A stretch of DNA of 64,000 bases, from contig QHVH01000005.1 of NCBI GenBank assembly GCA_003222245.1, forward strand, positions 1-64,000, given 5' to 3'. Source of the DNA: Blastocatellia bacterium AA13. GTDB lineage: Bacteria > Acidobacteriota > Blastocatellia > UBA7656. This document shows, in pieces, positions 1 through 12,100 of this stretch. Positions within the stretch are counted from its first letter, which is position 1, and each line of letters begins with the position of its first letter. The notes under the pieces are model-generated. The model made no database searches, was not told the origin of the DNA, and saw only the letters and a program-made list of their open reading frames with translations. Both the position numbers and the translations under genes were made by a program.

Positions 1-288
1 ATGCTTCACCAGGATCGCAGCCATTCCACTCTCATACTTCTTGAAGGCATTGCCGCCGCGATATACAAAGATCTCCTTGCTCGTCATCTTTCCGCATTTG
101 ATAAGCGACAGCGTCACTTCAACAGGCTCGGACGTTACATCTTTTCCCGGCTCGAATTGCGGAGGCATCGACTCGTACGAGGAAATATCCAGCGCCTTTC
201 CCTTAAACGTGTACCCAAGCACCAATAGAAGACCCAGGATCACGATCGCTATCGTCCATAACGCCCTTTTGAGAATTGGCTTACGCAT
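1..288 (-). CDS. N-terminal fragment of a membrane-anchored protein, possibly an MBL-fold hydrolase
   Basis: The gene runs off the left edge; only 96 codons are visible. The start ATG at 288 is preceded by a GGAAGGAG ribosome-binding site about 12 bases upstream. The protein opens with a basic stretch (MRKPILKR) and one hydrophobic segment (about residues 9-28), so it is membrane-anchored or exported. The part after it, with strands ending in an 'ILVKH' segment at the edge, resembles the first strands of metallo-beta-lactamase-fold hydrolases. That assignment comes from the general pattern only, because the metal-binding HxHxDH motif would lie outside the window. It could equally be another exported enzyme. 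Confidence 0.6.
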   Translation of the reverse strand, partial: MRKPILKRALWTIAIVILGLLLVLGYTFKGKALDISSYESMPPQFEPGKDVTSEPVEVTLSLIKCGKMTSKEIFVYRGGNAFKKYESGMAAILVKH

Positions 289-665
289 TCTTCATGACGC
301 TCCTTCCTGAATTCATCCCTGGACCCTTCCAAGCAACTTCTCAGACCGCGAAAGTTTTACACCAACAGACGCGGGCATTCAATCGAGACCCGCCAGGGCC
401 TCTTCGCCGACAAAACCGCATAAGCTATCCGCGACATTTCGGAGATCGCAACATAGAGACAACAAGCTGCGAGACGACAAGCTGCCGGCCTCATCAGATT
501 CTCTCAATCGCTTCCCGATCGTTATACACGACACGCGCCTGCGTTGACATACACGAATCGATCTCATAGCATCTCGATGCCGCGTGCCTGATTCAACCCT
601 CGTCAGCCGTTGGGGATGGGCAAGCGGAATCAAGCAAACACACTTCAATCGCATCGGAGGTGACC
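289..665. other. Intergenic region between divergent genes
   Basis: This stretch separates the leftward truncated gene from rightward cstA, so it should carry both promoters. I found no strong -10/-35 pair and no RNA gene. A short imperfect direct repeat (acaagctgc twice, around 460-485) is the only structure seen. Open frames here have no recognisable protein features and look like chance frames in GC-rich DNA. Confidence 0.5.
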
Positions 666-2519
<1,854 letters not shown>

Positions 2520-3074
2520 GCGCGTTTCCAATCGTGATTGCAACCTTATCCTGATCTTCCTCATTCAACACGAAAAGTTGATTCAAGCGCTCGAGGTGAA
2601 TCGCCCGAAGGGCATCCTGAAATATCGAGTGTTGCTGTATTATCGCGGATTCCGGCACTCGGCGGGCCCTTCGTTGATTTCTTTCGATGCAGGTCGAAAC
2701 GTCAACATCAAACAGTATGGCAACGGTGTTGAATCCGCGCTTCCGCGCAATTCGAAGAAGCGGATTCCGCAGCTCGATTGTGAGATTGGTCGCGTCGACT
2801 ACCGTCAATCTGCCGAGCGAAAGCCTGAGATCCACAATATGATAGAGCAACTCGAACGCGAAGCGGGAAACGCTTTGATCAGAGGCATCATCCGCGATCA
2901 GAGCGCGGCATTCGTCGGATGAAACGATCTCAGTGGATTTGAAATGCTTCGATGCGAATCGCGACTTGCCCGACCCCGCCGGCCCGATCAGGATGATCAG
3001 CGAGTTTCGAGGAATCTGAAATCGGCTTATGCCTTCCACGGTACTCGATGAGCCGTGTCCACGTCTTTAGGCTC

Positions 3075-4559
3075 TTATGTGGCGCCAAACCTCGAGCCGT
3101 TGCGCGAAACTCTTCCTTCGGCCAACAGCTTGTCGAGGTGCGCCATCGTTGATCGTTCCGCCAATCCGTGCATTGCCGGCGCGACGTCGGTATATGCTGC
3201 CGCCACTATTTCCGAAGTGGTAGCGCAGCCCGATCGCACGGCATCAAGGATCTTATTCTCGCGCATCGTTCGATGTACGATGTATTCATTGATCTTCGGC
3301 TCCGCGAAGCCGATTGCCGGGCCGTGAGCCGGGAATAAGGACGAGAGCTTTGGAAGCGCGAGCAATCTCCTCAGCGAATCGAAGTATTGCAGCATGTCGC
3401 CTTCCGGTGGATCGATGACGACCGTGCCGACACCGACGACGAGATCGCCGGTCAATATCGCGCCGGTGATCTCTTCATAAAAACAGATGTGGCCCCTTGT
3501 ATGACCCGGCGTGTGCAAGACTCGCAGCCGCCAACCGGGATCCCCTTTGATTTCGATCAACTCATCGTCATCAACTACGCGATCGATTTGGACCGAGCCT
3601 GACAAACGTTCGGCGGTGAGGCGATGCGCCGCGACTCCGACTCCGAGTCTGTCGCGCAAATAATTCGCGCCGGCTACGTGATCATAATGATGATGAGTCA
3701 GGAATATTTCGCGAACGCGGCGGCCTTCTTCGGCCAGATCTTCTAGAAAGCCGTCCAACCGCTTTTGCTCTTCCTCATAAGGCGAAGCCGGATCTATTAC
3801 GATGATCTCCTCGCCTCCGACTATGTAGCAGTTGGTATGAGTCGCCGGTGGAAGCGTCGGGGTCTTGAGCGGAAACATGAAGATACCCGGCCGCAGCTCG
3901 ATGCGAATCACCAAGCCTCGGCCTGCCTCCGGAACCGCCGAAAGCGCTTTAGCCAGACCGTCGATATTATTCGAGTGCAAAGCAAGCGTCTTGATGATGT
4001 GCAAGGTGGGCGGCGCCATTATGATCTCGCCGCGCTTCCAACGATCATACGCTTCGGCCGGGCGAATCCATTCACCTTCGGCAAGCTCTCCCTTTACTAC
4101 TCGGGCGTCCTGTCCATTCGGAAGCCACGATAGAAAAAACCACGTATCGAACCTTCGCGGCGCAAACGGCGGAGTTACCCAGCGCCCCGCGGCTTCCAAA
4201 AACGAAGCGTCGATAACAAGATCGTGTTCGACAAGGGCCGCATTGAACTGTGAGGCATCTTCAGTCGAGCTTCGAAGACTTGAGAGCTCAGAGGACGAGA
4301 GGCGATCGGCTCCGCGCGCAAGCAGCACGCCTGTCTCTTCGAACAACTCACGGACGGCGCAGGCGCGCATCCAGGCTTGTTCACCTTCACAGCCTTCGAC
4401 AGAAATCTCGGAATCAGATTTGTCGAGTTGACCTCCGGGGAAAGCGTGATAACCACCCATGAATTGAAGCTTCGGGTTTCTCTTTACCCAGAAAACCTTT
4501 GGATCATCAGGATCCGTTAACAGGATCACTGCACCCGCGTCCTTTGGTATGGCAGCCAT
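3075..4559 (-). CDS. Nudix hydrolase fused to a metallo-beta-lactamase-fold hydrolase
   Basis: Two enzymatic halves in one chain of about 494 residues. The N-terminal half (about 1-215) is Nudix-like: 'GGYHAFPGGQLDKSD' followed by an insertion and 'AVRELFEETGVLLARG', which matches the RExxEExG core in the NUDT19-like arrangement. The C-terminal half (about 225-494) is an MBL fold: THHHYDHVAG, 'HTPGHTRGH', 'TGDLVVGVG' and 'FPAHGPA' supply the metal ligands. A winged-helix-like tail of LACTB2 type follows (RENKILDAVRSG). Family knowledge suggests hydrolysis of a nucleoside-diphosphate-linked or CoA compound by the first half and of an ester, thioester or RNA by the second; the substrate is unknown. 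The start is uncertain: ATG 4559 or 4577, neither with a good ribosome-binding site. Confidence 0.85.
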   Translation of the reverse strand: MAAIPKDAGAVILLTDPDDPKVFWVKRNPKLQFMGGYHAFPGGQLDKSDSEISVEGCEGEQAWMRACAVRELFEETGVLLARGADRLSSSELSSLRSSTEDASQFNAALVEHDLVIDASFLEAAGRWVTPPFAPRRFDTWFFLSWLPNGQDARVVKGELAEGEWIRPAEAYDRWKRGEIIMAPPTLHIIKTLALHSNNIDGLAKALSAVPEAGRGLVIRIELRPGIFMFPLKTPTLPPATHTNCYIVGGEEIIVIDPASPYEEEQKRLDGFLEDLAEEGRRVREIFLTHHHYDHVAGANYLRDRLGVGVAAHRLTAERLSGSVQIDRVVDDDELIEIKGDPGWRLRVLHTPGHTRGHICFYEEITGAILTGDLVVGVGTVVIDPPEGDMLQYFDSLRRLLALPKLSSLFPAHGPAIGFAEPKINEYIVHRTMRENKILDAVRSGCATTSEIVAAAYTDVAPAMHGLAERSTMAHLDKLLAEGRVSRNGSRFGAT

Positions 4560-4867
4560 AGGCACGCAATATAGCATGGGGAGCGATCAGCGGTCAGCTA
4601 TCAGCTATTCCATTTGATGATTCGGACATTATCCAACTCCCATTGACTACCGCACTCAACCGGATAAATACTCTGGACTTCCAAGCGCGAGATCGAGCTT
4701 CTCTCGAGGATCGATTCACAGCAGCTTGCGTTCTTTAACCGTGAGAGATCCGGTCTGGCCGACGAATCTCGCGCTCCAACGAGAGAGCTGAATCATAAAG
4801 CAGTCTCGCGACCTGCGTCGGTCTCCGACGCGACCGATGCAGGGCCAATTGAAAGAAGCGAATCTCG

Positions 4868-7507
4868 ATGCCGTCTCTTAACCGCGACCGCGTGTTTGTG
4901 AGCTACAGTCACCTGGATAAGGAGTGGCTGGAGAGGCTGCGCGACGCGCTGGCGCCCGAGATTCGCAACGACCGCATCGACTACTGGGATGATCGAGAGC
5001 TTCAGCCGGGCGATGAGTGGTTTGATTCGATCGTCCAAGCAATCGCCCGAGCCCGCGTAGCCGTCCTCCTGGTGTCGCCGAACTTCCTCGCCTCGCGCTT
5101 CATTATGCAGGAAGAGCTGCCGCGAATTCTCGAGGCTCATAAGGATGAAGAACTGACCGTGCTCTGGCTTCCGCTCTTCGGTGTGTTCTCCGGTCCCGAC
5201 GCGCCCGAATCGCTTGCGTTGATAAACGATCTTCAAGCCGCGTCCCCGGACATGCGGCCGCTCGCGGATCTCGACGAAGAGTCGCAAGACGCCCTACTCC
5301 TGGACTGCTGTCGCCGGATTCAGCGCCTGCTTAATCCGGGCCGTGTTCCTCGCAACCTGCGATTTCAATCGCTCGGATCTTTGTTCAAAGGACGTGACGA
5401 AGAGATGGCCGCGCTCGACTCCGGCCTGCGGCGGGACGGCTCGATGGCCATAGTTCAACCGCAAGCCATCAGCGGATTGGGCGGCATTGGCAAAACCCGG
5501 CTTGCGCTGGAGTATGCCTGGAGTCACGAAAGCGAATTCACCGCGTTGCTCTTTGTGTCCGCCTACTCGCCCGTTGAGCTCGAGACCAGCCTCGCCCGGT
5601 TGAGCGGGCCCGACGTGCTCGACCTCTCCGAATACAAGTTGGGAAAGCCGGACGAGCAAGTCGCCGCTGTCATCCGCTGGCTCCAACAAAACAAGGGCTG
5701 GCTGCTGGTTCTCGACAGCGTAGACACGCCCGAAGCGGCCGCCGCCGCGCAGAAGCTCGTTGCGTTACTGAGCGGCGGTCGCGTGCTGATTACTTCACGG
5801 CTGACCCAATGGAGCGGAGGAACGCGAGTGCTGTCGCTTGACGTCATTCCCGCCGATGACGCCGTGAGCTTTCTTCTGGAATTCACCAAGGGGCGGCGGG
5901 CTGCCCGTCCCGACGAGGGGCGGCAGGCGGAGGCTCTGTCGGAGCGGTTGGGCTATCTGCCGCTCGCGCTCACGCACGCGGCTGCTTACATCGGGTATTA
6001 CGGGATCGGCTTTGGCGACTATCTGGCTGAGTTCGAGCGGAATCTGGCGAGCGTGCTGAGCTATCACGATCACAACGTTATCGAATACGAGACCGAGCCG
6101 GAGAAGGCGGGGATGGTCAAGACCGTGGCTACGACCTTCTTTATCTCATTCGACCGGCTGGGGCCGGTCGAGAAATCAATCTTGCGGGCGGCCAGTTTTC
6201 TCGCCCCCGTTCCAATCCCGCTGATGGTATTCGAATCGCCCGAAGAGATGGAGACGCTGGTGAAGATCTGGTGCGAGGAAAGCGGCGAGCAGCCGGTCGA
6301 CAAGCCCATTCGCGACGCGCTTGCGGAGTTGGCCCGGTTTTCGCTGGTCACGCGCGGGGATGGCTCGTTCAGCGTTCATCGGATGGTGCAGGCCGTCCAG
6401 CACTACCGTCTCGACAAGGCCGGGGTTGTCCTCTGGATGGAATGCGCGGTGCGACTAGTAAACGAGTCCTTTCCGAGTCCGGAATTTTCCAGTTGGCCGA
6501 CTTGCGAGCGATTGATAGCTCATGCTCGATCGTGCGCCGGCTTCATCGAGCGGCTGGGGTTCAGGTCATTGGAAGCGGCACGACTGCTCAATGACAGCGG
6601 GTGTTATTTTCAATTCACGGCGCGGTATGCCGAAGCCGAGCCGCTGATGCGCCGCGCGTTGGCCATCGATGAGCAGAGCTTCGGCCCTGATCATCCCAAG
6701 GTCGCCATAAGCCTCAACAACCTGGCTGCGTTGCTCCAGGTCACGAACCGGCTTACCGAAGCCGAGCCGCTGATGCGCCGCGCGCTGGCCATTGATGAGC
6801 TGAGCTTCGGCCCTGATCATCCCAAGGTCGCCATCCGCCTCAACAACCTGGCGCAATTGCTCCAGGATACGAACCGACTTACCGACGCCGAGCCGCTCAT
6901 GCGCCGCGCGCTGGCCATTGATGAGCAGAGCTTCGGCCCTGATCATCCCGAGGTCGCCACAGACCTCAACAACCTGGCGCAGTTGCTCCAAGACACGAAC
7001 CGGCCTACCGAAGCCGAGCCGCTCATCCGCCGGGCGCTTGCCATCGATGAGCAGAGCTTCGGCCCGGATCATCCCAACGTCGCCATCCGCCTCAACAACC
7101 TGGCGCAATTGCTCCAGGATACGAACCGGCTTACGGAAGCCGAGCCGCTCATGCGCCGGGTGGCCGAGATCTTTGAGAAAAGCCTCGGAGCCGATCATCC
7201 GAACGTGGCTGTGGCCATCAACAACCTAGCGCATTTACTCAAGGACACGAACCGGCTTACCGAAGCCGAGCCGCTCATGCGCCGCGTGGTTGAAATACGT
7301 CGGCAATTCACCATTGCGAATGGTCATCAACATCCACGCCTCCAAGCTGCAATCGAAAACTACGTTGGGTTGCTTGGTCAAATGGGCCGCAGTTGGGAGG
7401 AGATCAAGGCTCTCTTGGACGGAATTGAAATTCCCGGTGATGTCCAAACCGAGAGCGAGAATCTCGGACATAACGGGGTTCGACCGTGGTGGAAATTCTG
7501 GAAATAA
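4868..7507 (+). CDS. TIR - NB-ARC (NLR-like) - TPR protein
   Basis: An 879-residue cytoplasmic protein with the three-part layout of NLR immune receptors. Residues 1-150 form a TIR domain: 'RVFVSYSHLDKEW', 'DDRELQPGDEW' and 'SPNFLASRFIMQEELP', where E83 sits at the place of the catalytic Glu of NADase TIRs. Residues about 175-480 form an NB-ARC ATPase: P-loop GLGGIGKTRLA (~202), Walker B 'WLLVLDSVD' (~278), 'RVLITSR' (~305) and 'LGYLPLALTHAA' (GLPLA motif, ~360). From residue ~590 there are kinesin-light-chain-like TPRs of 42 residues. Known TIR-NLR proteins act in antiphage defence by NAD+ destruction, so a sensor-plus-suicide-effector role is an inference. It is monocistronic, with no recognised defence partner beside it. 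The ATG at 4868 opens directly before the TIR domain. Confidence 0.9.
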   Translation: MPSLNRDRVFVSYSHLDKEWLERLRDALAPEIRNDRIDYWDDRELQPGDEWFDSIVQAIARARVAVLLVSPNFLASRFIMQEELPRILEAHKDEELTVLWLPLFGVFSGPDAPESLALINDLQAASPDMRPLADLDEESQDALLLDCCRRIQRLLNPGRVPRNLRFQSLGSLFKGRDEEMAALDSGLRRDGSMAIVQPQAISGLGGIGKTRLALEYAWSHESEFTALLFVSAYSPVELETSLARLSGPDVLDLSEYKLGKPDEQVAAVIRWLQQNKGWLLVLDSVDTPEAAAAAQKLVALLSGGRVLITSRLTQWSGGTRVLSLDVIPADDAVSFLLEFTKGRRAARPDEGRQAEALSERLGYLPLALTHAAAYIGYYGIGFGDYLAEFERNLASVLSYHDHNVIEYETEPEKAGMVKTVATTFFISFDRLGPVEKSILRAASFLAPVPIPLMVFESPEEMETLVKIWCEESGEQPVDKPIRDALAELARFSLVTRGDGSFSVHRMVQAVQHYRLDKAGVVLWMECAVRLVNESFPSPEFSSWPTCERLIAHARSCAGFIERLGFRSLEAARLLNDSGCYFQFTARYAEAEPLMRRALAIDEQSFGPDHPKVAISLNNLAALLQVTNRLTEAEPLMRRALAIDELSFGPDHPKVAIRLNNLAQLLQDTNRLTDAEPLMRRALAIDEQSFGPDHPEVATDLNNLAQLLQDTNRPTEAEPLIRRALAIDEQSFGPDHPNVAIRLNNLAQLLQDTNRLTEAEPLMRRVAEIFEKSLGADHPNVAVAINNLAHLLKDTNRLTEAEPLMRRVVEIRRQFTIANGHQHPRLQAAIENYVGLLGQMGRSWEEIKALLDGIEIPGDVQTESENLGHNGVRPWWKFWK
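6635..7306 (+). repeat. 126-bp tandem repeats encoding TPR units
   Basis: The phrase gccgag begins at 6635, 6761, 6887, 7013, 7139 and 7265, an exact 126-base period. This gives five full units and a partial sixth. Each unit encodes 42 residues (xTEAEPLMRRALAIDEQS, FGPDHPxVAxxLNNLA, xLLQDTNR). Units 1-4 are nearly identical at DNA level, including synonymous sites. Units 5 and 6 diverge (RVAEIFEKSLGADHP). The pattern implies recent unit duplication or gene conversion inside the TIR-NLR gene. Confidence 0.95.
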
Positions 7508-7616
7508 TTTATCGCAATGGCAACGCGCCATTCTGTCAGGCCGTGACATCAAGTCAAAGGTCTGGAGATCTACCCCAGCAACGCGTTTGAAGAACAGGCC
7601 CCCAACAACCACGAAA

Positions 7617-8205
7617 CAACCACGAAGTGGTTGCATAGTCTAGCCCAGGGTTGGCGAAGCCTACCCTGGGAACACAGCGCGTTCTGCCTCCAACCCCAAC
7701 GGGGTTGCGTCGTTCAGCCCATCACGGTTGCGGAGTACGGGCAACCCTGGGTCTGGAGTTTGGCCATTCGAAGAAGGAACAGTGAAAGCCCCGAAGGGGC
7801 GCGAGTGAATAGCCGGGGGCCAGCGCAGCGCAGCCCCCGGTACGATCGCCGAAAGAAGTTCGCGCCCTAAAGGGGCGCCCGCCCAGGGTAACCGCGGCGT
7901 CCTTTCCAACCCCAAAGGCGGTTGTGGAGAGCATCGAGAGAGAGAGCAACAGACCTATGATCTCGCGCAATGGTAGGCGCATTCCTCGTCATGTATTCCC
8001 CGCATTGACTGACCGCCATGCCTTCCTTTTCTTATCTTCCTTAATCCATGCAGGCCGCAACCCCGTTGGGGTTGGCGCCAATTACGTACCCTTCCCAAGG
8101 TAGGCGAGTACGCCAACCTTGGGCTGACTTTCACAACCCCGTTGGGGTTGATGCGCCTGTTTTAACGCGCCTTTCCGAGGGCAACGGCCCTTTTTATCGG
8201 CGGGA
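7617..8205. repeat. Palindrome-rich tandem repeat, copy 1 (589 bp)
   Basis: Starts with the hairpin caaccacgaagtggttg (7617-7633) and ends where the same hairpin recurs at 8206. Inside it are: a long hairpin with one mismatch and a GAA loop (7644-7670); caaccccaacggggttg (7691-7707); gccccgaaggggc (7788-7800); an 8-bp-stem hairpin (ccgggggc/gcccccgg, 7813-7840); and caaccccgttggggttg at 8058-8074 and 8134-8150. No convincing gene lies within. It is part of a 1.7-kb gene-free stretch after the TIR-NLR gene. Confidence 0.92.
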
Positions 8206-8779
8206 CAACCACGAAGTGGTTGCATAGTCTAGCCCAGGGTTGGCGAAGCCTACCCTGGGACACAGCGCGTTCTGCCTCCAACCCCAACGGGGTTGCGTCG
8301 TTCAGCCCATCAGGGTTGCCGATTACGGGCAACCCTGTATCTGGAGTTTGGCCATTCGAAGAGGGAACAATGAAAGCCCCGAAGGGGCATGAGTCAATAG
8401 CCGGGGGCCAGCGCAGCGCAGCCCCCGGTACGATCGCCGAAAGAAGTTCGCGCCCTGAAGGGGTGCCGCGTCCTTTCCAACGCCAAAGGCGGTTGTGGAC
8501 AGCATCGCGAGAGAGAGCAATAGACCTATGATCTCGCGCAATGGTAGGCGCATTCCTTGTCATGTATTCCCCGCACTGACTGACCGCCATGCCTTCCTCT
8601 TTTTTATCTTTCTTAATCCATGCAGGCCGCAACCCCGTTGGGGTTGGCGCCAATTACGTACCCGTTCCCAAGGTAGGCGAGTACGCCAACCTTGGGCTGA
8701 CTTTCACAACCCCGTTGGGGTTGATGCGCCTGTTTTAACGCGCCTTTCCGCAGGGCAACGGCCCTTTTTATCGGCGGGA
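8206..8779. repeat. Palindrome-rich tandem repeat, copy 2 (574 bp)
   Basis: A second, nearly identical copy of the preceding unit. It differs by scattered substitutions and by lacking a short stretch (the 'cgcccagggtaacc' segment found near 7878 in copy 1). Hairpins sit at the matching places: 8206-8222, 8279-8295, 8376-8388, 8401-8428, 8630-8646 and 8707-8723. The few differences relative to copy 1 point to a recent tandem duplication. Confidence 0.92.
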
Positions 8780-8812
8780 CAACCACGAAGTGGTTGCCTG
8801 GAGTTTGGCCGT
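8780..8812. repeat. Truncated third copy of the repeat
   Basis: The opening hairpin caaccacgaagtggttg recurs at 8780-8796. It then jumps directly to 'ctggagtttggcc', which in the full copies lies about 120 bases further in. The third copy therefore carries an internal deletion and soon loses similarity. Confidence 0.8.
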
Positions 8813-8838
8813 TAGAGGTTCTCGGCGCAGAGACGTCA

Positions 8839-9123
8839 ATCCCGTAGGGATCGTCCGAACGTAGCCCACCGATTCATCGGTGGGTCCCAGAGCGCTGCGG
8901 CGATCTAGTCCGAAGGGACGGCTGAGGTAGTTCGTATGTGGAGGCTTTGAACCATATCGGAAATCTGCAATATGTGTGTGGTCCTGTTGCGGCGCTCTGA
9001 AACAACAAGTCAGCCGTGCCTTCGGCGCTTCTCGGATCAAATTACCCGACGAACCCACCAGTGAACTGGTGGGCTATTGCCGATTGTCCCTTTGGGACAA
9101 CTCCTCCAACCCCGACGGGGTTG
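8839..9123. repeat. Cluster of short dispersed palindromes
   Basis: Past the tandem repeat the sequence still holds separate small hairpins: atcccgtagggat (8839-8851), cccaccgattcatcggtggg (8865-8884), cccaccagtgaactggtggg (9054-9073), ttgtccctttgggacaa (9084-9100) and caaccccgacggggttg (9107-9123). Stems are 5-9 bp with 2-3 base loops. The cccacc...ggtggg type recurs at 43896-43915. There is no T-run, so these are not classical terminators. REP-like mobile palindromes or mRNA-stabilising elements are possible. Confidence 0.85.
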
Positions 9124-9191
9124 CGGCGCTGGAGGACATTGGGCTGGACCGCTTACCGCTGATCGCCGACGCGCTGACTGCTCATCGCTAT

Positions 9192-12100
9192 TCACGGCTT
9201 CGCTGCCTTGAAGTTGTCGAAGATGACCTTTCCGGCGGCGTTTGCCTCGATCTGCCACGTTCCGGCCTTGAGCTCGAATTGAACCGCCGTGAGCGGGATC
9301 GATGTGTTGTTCCACGCTTCGCTATACAAGACGGTCCACGCTCCCGGAACTCCTCCGCTATCCGGAGCGGTTTCAAACACGACGTTGCCGCTAGTTGAGT
9401 CGTGGCGAATGCGCAGGAACTTGTGATTGGCAGCGTTGTAACCGAGAGTCAGCAGAGCTGTCTTGGCTCCCCCGAGTCTCTTCTGGAGAAAGAGCGAGCC
9501 TGCTTCGACATAGATCCGATAGTAGTTACTCGAATCGATGCCCACAGTGAACATCGCGTCTCCAGCCGTGTTCGAAGCCGGCGCCTGCAACAGCTCCACA
9601 TAGCAATAGGCGCCGGTGAAATTGTAAGAAGCCGCTGACCGCACGCCGTTGTAATGCGATCCGTCCGTGTTGACTTTCAACGGCCCGATCTCGATATGCT
9701 GATTTGTCTCGCCGGTAGTCACCGTCGAATCGGTAAAGCCGCTGAACAGATTTCCCAGCACCCATTTTGCGGTGTCGAGCGAATTATCATTGAAGTCATC
9801 CGCGAGCAAGACCGTTTCGGCGCCGCCTACGTAGGTGAAAGCGGCGGAACGGCCTCCGCTCTGTCCGTCCGTGTTGGTGACAACAACGTCGGCTGCTCCC
9901 GCTATGTGCGCTGGTGTTGTAGCAGTGATCGAAGTTCCGTTGACGACATTTACATTAGTCGCGGCAGTGCCGCCGAACTTAACGGTTGCTCCCGCGAGAA
10001 ATCCTGTTCCGCTTATGGTGACGGCGGTTCCGCCCGTGTCCGGACCGGAACTAGGAGAAGCCGATGTCACAGTCGGAGCCGGGTTGGCCGGAGCGCTATA
10101 GGTGAACCCTCCAGTTAACGTTCCGCTCTGCCCGTCGCTGTTGGTTACTACGACATTGACCGAGCCTGCCGCATGCGACGGAGTCGTTGCCGTAATGGTA
10201 GTCGCGTTGACAACAGTGATACCGGCCGCAGACGTTCCGCCAAAACTGACCGAGGCTCCTGCGAGGAAGTTCGAGCCGCTTATCGTGACCGATGTTCCGC
10301 CGACGGTTGAGCCCGAATTCGGAGAAACCGACGTGACCGACGGCGCAGGATTCGTCGGAGTTGAATAGGTAAACGCATTTGTGAGAGAGCCGCTCTGACC
10401 ATCGGAGTTAGTCACCGTAACCGTTACCGCTCCCGCCGCATGCGCCGGAGTCGTAGCCGTTATCGTAGTGCCGTTCACCACCGTGACTCCGGTTGCCGCG
10501 GTTCCGCCAAACGTCACGGACGCGCCCGCGACAAAGTTCGATCCGCTTATCGTGACGGCAGTTCCTCCGCTCGCCGAGCCTGAATTCGGCGAAACCGATG
10601 TGACCGATGGCGCGGGATTCGTCGGAGCTGAATAGGTAAACGCGTTTGCGAGAGTGCTGCTCTGGCCGTCAGTGTTGGTAACCGTGACGCCCGCTGTCCC
10701 TGCCGCATGAGGCGGAGTCACGGCCGTTATCGAAGTCGAGCTCACGACAGTCACGCCCGTAGCGTTCGCGCCGCCTATGGTCACCGTCGCACCCGAAAAG
10801 AAATTACTGCCGGAGATAGTTACCGATGTTCCTCCAGCCGTGCTTCCCGAAGACGGTGAAATCGAAGCGACCGACGGAGGAGGAGCCGTAGCCGAACCCG
10901 ACTTCGCCATTATCATCGTGTCGTTCTTCAACGAACCCGGTGAGTTGTTTAAGAAGGTCGAAGGCGACAGCAGTATCTGATCGATCGACAGTCCATCTTC
11001 TCTCACTTGAATTCGAATCGTATGAACGCCGGTTGATTGGAAGTAGATCAGCGGGCCGAAGACTCCGACGCCCCACCCATTGTCCTGCCATCCCCAACCG
11101 CTCAGACCGCAGCCGGAGCAGTCCTCGAGATTGTAAGCCTCGGACGAGGTCGTTCCGATGCGATCGATAGCTGCTCCGCCGCTGTCGACGCTGTCGGAGA
11201 ACTGAATGAAAACCGAATCGTTGAAAGGTGAATCGTTCTGAGCGATGCCTCTCATCCAGATGCGATAGGGCTTGCCTGCATCCGCATTGAATCTCATCTC
11301 GAAGTAATCGGTAGGAGCTGCCAACGCCGCCGCAAGCTTCGCGCCGCCGCGATCCTGATTGAAGATGCGTGCGCCTCCGGCGGCCGTCTGATCGGATACC
11401 GTCTGCCAGTTTCCGGCTTTGACTGTAGCTTCCGATGCATAGAGCACGACGTCTCCGGCGCCGGGCGCAATGGCATTGTAGGTAAACCCGTTGGTCAACG
11501 TGCCGCTCTGGCCATCGGTGTTGGTAACAACTACATTCACCGCTCCCGCCGTATGCGCGGGAGTCGTCGCGGTTATAGTAGTCGCGTTAGTAACCGCCAC
11601 ATTTGTCGCCGCGGTCCCGCCGATCGTAACCGTGGCTCCTGACGCGAAATTGGTTCCGGTCAGCGTTATCGCGGTTCCTCCGTTTGTCGGGCCGGAACTC
11701 GGCGATGCCGCGGTTACGGTAGGAGCGGGGCCCGAAGGAGCTACATAGGTGTAGCCGCTCGTCAGCGTTCCGGTTCCGCCCGGAGTCGTCACTACAACAT
11801 CAACGGGACCCGCGGCGTGAGACGGCGTCGTAGCCGTGATCGAAGTGCTTCCGCTCACGTTAACGTTGGTCGCCGCGGCGCCGCCGAACTTAACGGTTGC
11901 TCCCGTCGAAAAATTTGTACCGGTGATAGTGACCGACGCCCCACCCGCAATAGGCCCGGAATTCGGGGCCGCCGCGCTGACGGTTGGCGGAGGCAAAACG
12001 GTAGTGAAATTGAGAACGGCGCCGCTGGCAGTCTGATTAGCCATGGTCTTGCTGACTAAGCGCCAGTAGTACTTCGTGCCCGGTTGTAGCTGCGGCAGCG

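Noticed and set aside
7722-8553. Two minus-strand frames (starting at 7982 and 8553) with the same signal-peptide-like opening MRLPLREIIGLLLSL
   Set aside because: They lie inside the duplicated hairpin array, diverge completely in frame after about 30 residues, and their similarity is explained by the DNA repeat.
7617-9123. CRISPR array
   Set aside because: The repeats are palindromic and of several types, the large unit is 0.58 kb, and there is no regular 25-40 bp repeat with unique spacers or any cas gene.
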